Source of the DNA: an uncultured Paracoccaceae bacterium
GTDB taxonomy: Bacteria > Pseudomonadota > Alphaproteobacteria > Rhodobacterales > Rhodobacteraceae
NCBI GenBank assembly: GCA_937900975.1
Contig: CALCPC010000193.1
Location: 1-6,965, forward strand
Direction: 5' to 3'
Length of the DNA: 6,965 nt
A program made the position numbers and the translations under genes. The stretch's first letter is position 1; each line of letters opens with the position of its first letter. A model generated the notes under the pieces. The model worked only from the letters and a program-made list of their open reading frames with translations, was not told the origin of the DNA and ran no database searches. This document shows positions 1-6,500 of the stretch, piece by piece.

Positions 1-636
1 CGCGCCGAGGCTGGCGCGGCGCCGGCGGCCGCGCCCGTGCCTGGGCCTGCGCCGGGGCCCGTGCCTGGTCCTGCAGCCCAAGAGGCGGCCGACAGCCAAG
101 CGCCGGGCACCGCCGTGGCGGCCACCGATACCGGTGCGTCCGAGACGGCAGAGACGGGCGCGACCACGCTTTTCGCCGGTCCGCCCAACGCTGACCCGGC
201 GGCGCCGACCGGCGTCGGTTTGCAAACGCCGCTTGCCGAGCCGAACGCCACGGCGCGCCCTGGTGCCCGCGCCGCGCGGCCCGGTCTTGGCACCCCCGCG
301 CCCATCGTCCAGCCGCCGCCAAGCCAAAGCCTGGCGCCAACGGTGGCGGCGGCCGCTACGGACAGCAACCGCCGGGCGCCAACCACGCTTGGGACCGCTC
401 TGCCCCGGGCGCCGACGGTCAGCCAGCTTGTGCCGCGCCAAAAGATTGCCCGCCTGACCGACGAGGATCTGCGCCCCACGCGCTTGCCGGCCTGTTGCAC
501 AGCAACGTTGCGCAGAGCTCAGCCGGTCTTGCCACCGCCGCCCCGTGCAACGCTGTCGCCCCCCATCCGGGCCGAGATTGCCCCCGCAGCCGGACGCGTG
601 CCATCGCGTCCCCGTCCGGCCCCGCGCGAAGAATAG
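1..636 (+). CDS. Pro/Ala-rich low-complexity protein, 3' part only
   Basis: This frame is open from the first base to a TAG stop at 634-636, so the gene very probably starts before the window; a GTG at 37 is in frame but has no convincing ribosome binding site. The visible ~211 residues are dominated by Ala, Pro, Thr, Gly and Arg, with no recognisable domain, membrane helix or catalytic motif. The start contains Pro-Gly-Pro-Ala repeats. Such a stretch is typical of a disordered linker or tail of an envelope protein. Third codon positions are mostly G or C up to about 485, which argues for real coding; after that the bias weakens and the residues become Cys/Arg/Pro-rich, so the true 3' end may be frameshifted or decayed. 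It converges on the FAD oxidase gene. Similar Pro/Ala-rich segments precede divergent polysaccharide deacetylase domains in Rhodobacteraceae, but no such domain follows here, so I assign no function. Confidence 0.45.
   Translation, partial: RAEAGAAPAAAPVPGPAPGPVPGPAAQEAADSQAPGTAVAATDTGASETAETGATTLFAGPPNADPAAPTGVGLQTPLAEPNATARPGARAARPGLGTPAPIVQPPPSQSLAPTVAAAATDSNRRAPTTLGTALPRAPTVSQLVPRQKIARLTDEDLRPTRLPACCTATLRRAQPVLPPPPRATLSPPIRAEIAPAAGRVPSRPRPAPREE
37..84 (+). repeat. Imperfect 24-bp direct repeat coding Val-Pro-Gly-Pro units
   Basis: Two adjacent 24-base units (37-60 and 61-84) both begin GTGCCTGG(G/T)CCTGC and then diverge. In the open frame they encode VPGPAPGP followed by VPGPAAQE. This is simple expansion of a proline-rich linker and has no other evident meaning. 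Confidence 0.6.
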
Positions 637-791
637 GGCCGGGCCCCAGGGCGGCGACAAGGCGGGCGGGTGAGGCCTGAGATAAGCGTGCGCAGAACGT
701 GGTGCGGGTTCTCGGATCGGGCTTGAACTGCCGCAGGCACCGTCCGACAAGAACGCCCGTCTGAGGAACGCCCGTGTCAGGAACGACCGCG
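637..791. other. Convergent intergenic gap without a clear terminator
   Basis: This is the gap between the stop of the Pro/Ala-rich frame and the stop of the minus-strand FAD oxidase. It is GC-rich, with a short self-complementary GGGCC/GGCCC patch near 640-650, but I find no long stem with a T tract on either strand. Its right end is occupied by the 15-bp tandem repeat described separately. No small gene with believable start signals was seen. Confidence 0.5.
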
Positions 792-808
792 TCAGGAACG
801 ACCATCCA
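749..808. repeat. 15-bp tandem repeat, four imperfect copies, over a stop codon
   Basis: Four consecutive 15-base units start at 749, 764, 779 and 794. The plus-strand cores are AAGAACGCCCGTCTG, AGGAACGCCCGTGTC, AGGAACGACCGCGTC and AGGAACGACCATCCA. Units 2 and 3 differ at two positions; the outer copies are more diverged. The minus-strand FAD oxidase gene ends inside the array: its TGA (794-792) spans the junction of units 3 and 4. Because the period is a multiple of three, the array would add pentapeptides if read through. It looks like slippage or duplication at a gene end. Confidence 0.8.
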
Positions 809-1904
809 AATGATGCGCCACGCTGAACATGTCGGGCAACGCGTGGCGCTCTCCAGCCAGGGTCGCGCTCAACGCGGCGGCAACGCCTGGGACAAGGCCG
901 AAGCCGATCTTGAACCCGCCAAGGGCCGCCAGGATCCGGGGGTGACCGGGCAAGGGCCCCAGCATCGGGTCGGGGCGCGGCGCCCGCGGGCGCAGGGCTG
1001 CCCATCGCGCGCGCACCTGCGCGCTGCGCAGCGGCGGACACATCCGCGCGGCCGCCGCAATCACGGCATCGAGCGCTTCGTCGGTGGCCTCTGGCGCCGT
1101 CCAAACCGTTTCGGATGTTGAGCCGACGGCGACGCGCCGCGGTCCATGGGGCACGATGTAAATCCCGTCGGCAAAGATCATCGGCGCGCCCTTTGGCGGG
1201 GTTGCGTCAAGGAGTGCGGCCTGCCCCTTTACCCCGCGCCCGGGCACGGGGCCGAGAAGCGGCGCGAGAAGCGCAAACCCCGCAAGCCCCGCGGCATTCA
1301 CCACCCAGGTGGCCTCAACCTCGCCCCGGGGGCCGGCGACGCGGCCGGGCGCGATCTCCGCAACCGGCCACACCTCCCAAAGCCGTCCCCCCGCGGCCGC
1401 CAGCGCGGCGACAAGCGCCGGCAGCGCGCGGCGGGGAGCGATCTGGCCCGACAATGTTTCGTGCACCATCCCGGTCGGCGCGGCGCTGGGGTCGAGCCAG
1501 TCGGACCAGGCGTCGGGCGGGCAAAGGCGCCAGTGAAATCCCGCGGGCCAGACGGCGGCGGCGGCGCACGCGCGCGCCTCAGCGCTTTCGCGTGCGCTGT
1601 CGGTGGTAAGGGGCAAAAGCCGCCCAGTGCGCCGGAACCCGGGGTCCCTGCCGCCACGCTCCGCGATGCCGCGCCAATAGCGCTCTGCCTCTGCCAGCGC
1701 GGTGGCTTGAAACGCTTTTTTGGGGTTCCAACGCTCTGGCGCATGGGGCGACAGCGCGCCGACCAAACCGCCGCTTGCGCCTGCGCCCACGGTTTGCGCC
1801 TCCACCACCACGACATCGGCGCCGCGCCGCGCGGCGGCTTCGGCGACGGCAAGGCCCAGGATCCCCGCGCCCACCACCGCCACATCGCATTTGGCCTTTG
1901 CCAT
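792..1904 (-). CDS. FAD-dependent oxidoreductase (DAO family), MnmC oxidase-like
   Basis: The 370-residue protein is a full-length DAO-type flavoenzyme. The N-terminal dinucleotide-binding fold shows GAGILG at residues 12-17 (GxGxxG) after a beta strand, with E35 placed to bind the FAD ribose. GAGASG at 40-45 and GALSP at 49-53 parallel the GASG...GAL.P segment of the E. coli MnmC oxidase domain. Further DAO features are YIVP at 249-252, GSTSE at 261-265 and a glycine-rich C-terminal FAD segment, GGFKIGFG, at 329-336. There is no signal peptide or membrane helix, so it should be cytoplasmic. Likely role, inferred from this likeness and from the divergent mnmD neighbour: oxidative removal of the carboxymethyl group from cmnm5(s2)U34 in tRNA. 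A general glycine or D-amino-acid oxidase is the main alternative. The ATG at 1904 is preceded by GGGGA with 7-nt spacing. The gene ends inside a 15-bp tandem repeat. Confidence 0.85.
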   Translation of the reverse strand: MAKAKCDVAVVGAGILGLAVAEAAARRGADVVVVEAQTVGAGASGGLVGALSPHAPERWNPKKAFQATALAEAERYWRGIAERGGRDPGFRRTGRLLPLTTDSARESAEARACAAAAVWPAGFHWRLCPPDAWSDWLDPSAAPTGMVHETLSGQIAPRRALPALVAALAAAGGRLWEVWPVAEIAPGRVAGPRGEVEATWVVNAAGLAGFALLAPLLGPVPGRGVKGQAALLDATPPKGAPMIFADGIYIVPHGPRRVAVGSTSETVWTAPEATDEALDAVIAAAARMCPPLRSAQVRARWAALRPRAPRPDPMLGPLPGHPRILAALGGFKIGFGLVPGVAAALSATLAGERHALPDMFSVAHHLDGRS

Positions 1905-1911
1905 TCCGGCG

Positions 1912-1916
1912 TCCCC
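1912..1916 (-). promoter_or_regulatory. Ribosome binding site of the FAD oxidase gene
   Basis: On the minus strand GGGGA lies 7 nt before the ATG at 1904-1902. It supports this start over the ATG at 1918, which lies in another frame. Confidence 0.6.
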
Positions 1917-1939
1917 ATCCCATTCTGCGCGCCAGCGTC

Positions 1940-1955
1940 CGCCCCGTCCGGGGCG
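1940..1955. repeat. Inverted repeat in the divergent spacer
   Basis: CGCCCC (1940-1945) and GGGGCG (1950-1955) are perfect complements separated by GTCC. It lies near the middle of the 72-bp spacer, so it could be an operator for a dimeric regulator or a leader hairpin. In DNA this GC-rich a 6-bp arm can occur by chance. Confidence 0.4.
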
Positions 1956-1963
1956 TTGCCCAG

Positions 1964-1970
1964 AAAGGGA
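1964..1970 (+). promoter_or_regulatory. Ribosome binding site selecting the TTG start of mnmD
   Basis: AAAGGGA lies 6 nt before TTG at 1977. The only nearby ATG (1972) is just 1 nt from this site and reads Met-Ala-stop, so the TTG is the sensible initiation codon. Confidence 0.65.
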
Positions 1971-1976
1971 TATGGC

Positions 1977-2663
1977 TTGAACGACGACGGGATCGAACTT
2001 GCTCAGCCCGATCTGACCTGGGACCCGGGCGCGGTGCCGCGTGCGCTGCGTTTCGACGACACTTATTATGCGGGCGCCGATGGTCTAGGCGAGACCCGCT
2101 ATGTGTTTTTGGGGGGCAACGATCTGCCGGCGCGTTTCGCGCCCGGTTTCCACATCGCGGAGCTTGGCTTTGGCACCGGTCTTAGCGCGCTGGCCGCCTG
2201 GGAAAGCTGGCGCGCGGCGGGCATCGCGGGTCCGCTTCGCTTTACAAGCTTTGAAGCCGAGCCGATGGCGCAGGACGACCGGCGGCGCGCGCTGGCGGCG
2301 TTTCCCGGGCTGCGCACCCTCGCCGAGCCGCTGATGGACGCGCTGCCCAAGGGCCTTGGCCGGGCAGAGCTTCCCGGTCTTTGCCTGACCGTGATCGGGG
2401 GCGACGCCCGCCGCACCCTGCCCCGCTGGGACGGTCTGGCCGACGCCTGGTTTCTTGACGGCTTTAGCCCCGCGCGCAATCCCAGCCTGTGGGAGCCGCC
2501 GCTTTTGGCCGAGGTTTACGCCCACACCCGCCAGGGCGGCAGCTTTGCCACCTACACGGCCGCAGGTGCGGTGCGCCGCGCGCTGGCCACGGCCGGGTTT
2601 GCCGTCGACCGCGTCGCGGGCTTTGGCCGCAAACGCCACATGACGCGGGGCTGGCGCGGCTGA
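1977..2663 (+). CDS. mnmD: tRNA 5-methylaminomethyl-2-thiouridine methyltransferase, MnmD type
   Basis: The 228-residue protein matches the methyltransferase half of MnmC (DUF752/MnmD family), which uses S-adenosylmethionine to convert nm5(s2)U34 of tRNA to mnm5(s2)U34. Visible marks are an N-terminal FDDTYY segment (26-31) and ETRYVFLGGNDLP (39-51), the SAM-binding motif ELGFGTGLS (62-70), acidic FEAE (92-95), the family signature DAWFLDGFSPARNP (156-169), and the C-terminal GGSFATYTAAG (187-197) and GFGRKRHM (215-222), all close to the E. coli MnmC N-terminal domain. No FAD domain follows; the likely oxidase partner is the divergent neighbour. The start is TTG at 1977, supported by AAAGGGA and by agreement with family N-termini; the frame is open much further upstream but only as antisense to the FAD oxidase. 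The TGA overlaps the ATG of the transporter by one base. Expected to be cytoplasmic. Function confidence is high from motifs. Confidence 0.92.
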   Translation: MNDDGIELAQPDLTWDPGAVPRALRFDDTYYAGADGLGETRYVFLGGNDLPARFAPGFHIAELGFGTGLSALAAWESWRAAGIAGPLRFTSFEAEPMAQDDRRRALAAFPGLRTLAEPLMDALPKGLGRAELPGLCLTVIGGDARRTLPRWDGLADAWFLDGFSPARNPSLWEPPLLAEVYAHTRQGGSFATYTAAGAVRRALATAGFAVDRVAGFGRKRHMTRGWRG

Positions 2664-3547
2664 TGGAAGGGGGCACGCGGCTTGGCATCCTGACCATGAT
2701 CCTGACGATGCTGGTCTTCGCCGCGCAGGACGGGATCTCAAAATACCTGGCCGAAAGCTATAACGTGATGACCGTGGTGCTGTTTCGCTACTGGTTCTTT
2801 GCGCTGTTCGTGCTGCTGTTCTGTGCGCGGAAACCTGGCGGGCTGCGCCGGGCGCTTCGGACGCGAAACCTTGGCCTGCAGATCAGCCGCGGCGTGCTGT
2901 TGGCGCTTGAGATCTGCGTCATGGTCTATGCTTTCGCGCTGCTCGGCCTGGTTGAGGCGCACGCGGCCTTCGCGGCCTATCCGCTGATTATCGCGGCGCT
3001 TTCCGGCCCGGTTTTGGGCGAGCGCGTGTGTTGGCGGCGGTGGAGCGCGAAAGGCGTCGGGTTTATCGGTGTGTTGATCATCCTGCGCCCCGGGCTTCGC
3101 GTCTTCAGCCCCGAAGTTTTGGTGGCGGTTCTTTCTGCAGTGATGTTCGCGCTTTACGGCCTGCTGACCCGTCTTGCCGCGCGCCATGACAGCGCCGAGA
3201 CCAGCTTTCTTTACACCGGGCTTGTCGGCGGTGCGGTGATGACGGTGATTGCGCCGGCGTTTTGGCAGCCGATGGCCACTCAAGCGGATTGGGCCTGGAT
3301 GGCCGTTCTGTGCGTGACCGGCGCGCTGGGGCACTATCTGCTGATCCAGACCTATGCACTGGCCGAGGCGAGCGTGGTTCAACCCTTCGCGTATTTCCAA
3401 CTGCTGTTCGCGGGGCTGATCGGCATCGCCGTATTTGGAGAGCGGCCAGAGACCGCGACGCTTATCGGCGCGGCGGTCATTCTGGCCGCCGGTCTCTACA
3501 CCCTGTGGCGCACGCGCCTGCGGGGCGGCGAAAAGCCGCCCCGCTAG
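2663..3547 (+). CDS. EamA/DMT-family membrane transporter
   Basis: The 294-residue protein is strongly hydrophobic with about ten predicted membrane helices in two halves, the usual size and layout of a drug/metabolite transporter. Each half ends with the EamA hallmark: VLGERVCWRRW around 117-127, then a helix ending in LRPG (141-144), and VFGERPE at 257-263 followed by the final helix. The short tail is basic and Gly/Pro-rich. It acts in the inner membrane; the substrate cannot be read from sequence, as family members move amino acids, nucleotides, vitamins, S-adenosylmethionine or drugs. The ATG overlaps the mnmD stop as TGATG and no good Shine-Dalgarno precedes it, so translation is probably coupled to mnmD. 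ATG codons at residues 12 and 16 are less likely starts because they would cut into the first helix. The last codons form one arm, the loop and the other arm of a strong hairpin. Confidence 0.9.
   Translation: MEGGTRLGILTMILTMLVFAAQDGISKYLAESYNVMTVVLFRYWFFALFVLLFCARKPGGLRRALRTRNLGLQISRGVLLALEICVMVYAFALLGLVEAHAAFAAYPLIIAALSGPVLGERVCWRRWSAKGVGFIGVLIILRPGLRVFSPEVLVAVLSAVMFALYGLLTRLAARHDSAETSFLYTGLVGGAVMTVIAPAFWQPMATQADWAWMAVLCVTGALGHYLLIQTYALAEASVVQPFAYFQLLFAGLIGIAVFGERPETATLIGAAVILAAGLYTLWRTRLRGGEKPPR
3520..3544. terminator. Perfect 10-bp hairpin at the convergent gene junction, possible bidirectional terminator
   Basis: GCGGGGCGGC (3520-3529) pairs perfectly with GCCGCCCCGC (3535-3544) around the loop GAAAA. 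The hairpin lies entirely in the transporter's last coding bases, ending just before its TAG, and begins 6 bp after the nuclease stop on the minus strand. Its position suits both convergent transcripts. Neither strand has a T tract after the stem, so intrinsic termination would be inefficient; it may instead protect mRNA 3' ends or act together with Rho. Confidence 0.6.
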
Positions 3548-3550
3548 CGA

Positions 3551-6500
3551 TCAGACAAGGCTGTCGGCGCCGAAATCGAGCCCGAGTAACAGCGGATCAT
3601 GGTCGGAGGCGCCAAAGAGGTTTTCGTCGTAGAAATCGGGGTTTGCGAAGCTTTCATCGTAGTTCAGCAAATCCGGCTCATCGGCGTTGACATGCCATTC
3701 GAAAACATCCGCGACATCCCCGGCCAGCGCGGTGGTTGCAATCGCCTGGTCGAGCGTGCCCTGCTGCCCGTCGAAGACAAAGCTGTAGGCCGCGTCCTGA
3801 CCGCCCTCGGCAAACGTATCGATAAGGTCGACATACCCTTCCTCGGCGTCGCGCACCGTGGTTGTCGGATCCTCCTCGGCGTAAGCGTTGTAATCGCCGA
3901 GGATGACGTGCTTCTCGGTCGAAACCCCCGCCGCCGCCTGCAGATCCAGAAGATATTGGCCGTTCATCCAGGCCACGACCTCCCCCGCGGCATCGGCACG
4001 GGCCTGGTTCCAGAACCCCTGCCCGTCCTCCTGATCGTAGTTGGGATCGGCGAGCAATGCGTCGATATCGGCCTGATCGGCACCGCCGGCGATGGCGGCC
4101 TCCACCACCGTGTCCAGATCGGACGGGCCCTTCGATTTGAAATGGACCGAGACAACGGTGAAGATTTCGCCGCTGTCCTGATCCTCGAACGTGGCAGCAA
4201 CGGCCGGGCGGTTGCGTTGAAAATCGCCCACTTGGTCGCCAGCGTCGGCGAAAGGGTTCAACACGTCGGCAAGCGCGAAGGTCGCGGCGGCCGATGCTTC
4301 GTCAAAAACCAGGAAATCCGCGTAAAGAAGCGTCAGCGCGGTGGTGTCGTAGACAATCCCGGTCGTGATCGCGTCGGTGCCGATGAAGACCTCGTCGCCG
4401 GTCGTGGGATCGACATAGTCATAGACCGCCGTGTCGCCATCCTCTTCAAGCTGTGCGTTCAGCGCAGCGGTCAAAACCGCGATAGAGCCTTCGGGGCCGA
4501 GGCCGTCATTGCCAAGTTCCTGCAGGCCAAGAACCTCTGCCTCCAACGCCTGGAGTTGCAGCACCAGCTTGTCGGTCTGACGATCAAGCTCAGACTGGCT
4601 GTCGGCACCCCGCGGGTTGAGATCGTCGGGCCCCACGCCCGCGTCGCCGATATCAAGCGTCGCGAAATAGTTCAGCACGTTGACCGAGGCGATTTGCAGC
4701 GTGCCGCCCACGTCCTCCAGCGCCGGGCGCGCGGCGGTGCCGGGATCCAGCGTCAGCGCATCGGTCACGACCAGCTTGTATTCGCTGTCGTCAAAGATCG
4801 CCTCTTGTTTCATCACACCGACCACGGGATCGGTGATCGCGGTCCCAAGGCGCAGCGTAAAGCCAAGCCCGTCATCGCCGCCGAAATCGTCGCCCGCGTC
4901 GAGAAACCCGTTGCCATTGTCGAACTCAGGCGCCACGGGGATGATCGGGTAGGCGTCGGGGTTTTGGTTGGTAAAGCCAAGATCGGCATCGGCCAGGATC
5001 AGCGTGTTGTTGCCGTTGGCCTCGATCAGGGCCAGCGCCTCGGGACTTCCAGGCTCAAACTGCTGGGTTGCCTGGCGCTTGGTGCCGGCGGAGATCTGCA
5101 ACTCTCCGAAACGGTCGAAATTAAAGTTCGCCGTGATCGTCAACGCGTCTTCGGTGGCGGTGGTCGCCGATACGCGCATACCCTCGACCGCCTCATAATC
5201 GGCCGGTGTCGTCGTTGGGCCGACCAAAAGGGCGGCGGCGGTGGGAAGCGTCTGGACGCTTTCCAGCACGGTGACAAGGGCGTATGAAAGCTGGGTCTCG
5301 CAGTCGAATTCCACAACCGTGCCAAGAACCGAGACCTTATCGCCCAACGACACGCTCGGCGCCGCGCCCGTGAAGACAAAAATGCCCTCCGAGGTCGCGT
5401 CATTGCCATCGGCGTCGCTGTCCTCCTCCTGGATGAAAAAACCGTTGGAGACGATGGCCGTCACAATGGCCTCGACCTCTACGCCTGCGCCGACCAGCGT
5501 GCTGGCCTCACCCGTGCCCTGAATGGCCGAGATCAGCGTCAGCGCGCCCGCGACCGCGTTGCTGGCGCCGGGGGTATAGCCGTTGGTGTCGCTGAAGGGC
5601 GTGAGGGTAAAGATACCGCCGCCATCGTCGGTCCGCCGCGCACCGGGGGCAAGAAAGGCGCCATCCGGCCCCACCACGGCGACATCGCCGTAAAACAGCG
5701 AGGGGCCGCTATCGGCCAGGCCGACACCGTCGATGATTACGAGCGCGTCATCGATTTCACCGTCGTCGTCGACATCGATGTCGTCGCCTTCGCTGGCGTC
5801 GAAATTCTGCACCAAAAGGAAGGTCGAATCGAAATTCTCGAAGCTGTCATCGGCAAGTAGGAGGTCGCCGGCAACCCCGAAATCGGCCTCTGCTTCGGGC
5901 GATGCCGCCAGGAAGAACCCATCCTCCCCAATCACCTGTCCATCGAGCGAAATGACGGTCAGGATGTTGCCAGGGTTGAAATCTGTCGCGGCCTCCACTT
6001 GGATCAGGCTGTAGCCGTCCAAACTGGTCCCCACCACGCCGAAAAGCTCAAAGAACTCAAAATCGGGGGTGCCTGTCGTATTGACTGCGATCTCGTTCAA
6101 AAACAGGGGGATGAGGCTGTTGTCGATACCGCGGGTTTCCGTGCGCGGTTCGTCCCAGACATCGCCCTCCCCGCGTTGGAGCGAGAAGCCCACCGGCGTC
6201 GATCCCACCTCCTCGACACCGATGTCGATGGACGTGACGCCATCCGCGGCGCCGCCGACCCCGGTAAGGGTGCCCTCATAGCTCAAAAACTCAATCAGCG
6301 CGCCGTCGATGGACAGCGCCAACGCGTCGGGCGGGCCGTTCTGGATGCCCGGCGTGTCGATCACATAGTAATCGAAAGTCCCATCCGACGTTTTGGTCCC
6401 CTCATCCACCGAGTAGGTGTCGTAGATCATCTGGTTGGAGCCGTTGTAAAGTTCCAACACCAAGCCATCGATCAGTGCGCCGGCGGTAACGCGCACTTCG

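Larger units (their letters stand above)
1905..1976. promoter_or_regulatory. Divergent promoter spacer between the FAD oxidase and mnmD
   Basis: The 72 bp between the two divergent start codons must hold promoter elements for both genes, unless transcription begins inside a coding region. I cannot name convincing -35/-10 boxes. It contains a ribosome binding site for each gene and a central inverted repeat at 1940-1955. Confidence 0.6.

Noticed and set aside
637..748. Possible intrinsic terminator after the Pro/Ala-rich gene
   Set aside because: Only short GC palindromes are present; no stable stem followed by a T tract on either strand.
419..805. Minus-strand 128-codon frame with VVPDA-type pentapeptides
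   Set aside because: The pentapeptides come from the 15-bp repeat; the rest is Arg/Ala/Cys-rich shadow sequence overlapping other genes, with no start signal.
1146..1976. Long plus-strand open frame continuous with mnmD, opposite the FAD oxidase gene
   Set aside because: It is the antisense of a well-supported flavoenzyme in high-GC DNA, shows no domain, and family N-termini place the mnmD start at 1977.
2489..2662. Upstream extension of the transporter frame inside mnmD
   Set aside because: The extension overlaps coding mnmD, is Arg/His-rich and not membrane-like; the ATG at 2663 begins directly before the first helix.
2085..2741. Minus-strand 218-codon frame opposite mnmD
   Set aside because: Antisense shadow of a clearly identified methyltransferase, with no recognisable motif.
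3599..5287. 562-codon plus-strand open frame opposite the nuclease
   Set aside because: It mirrors the nuclease coding bias; the minus strand carries clear catalytic motifs and domains, while this frame shows only low-complexity basic sequence.
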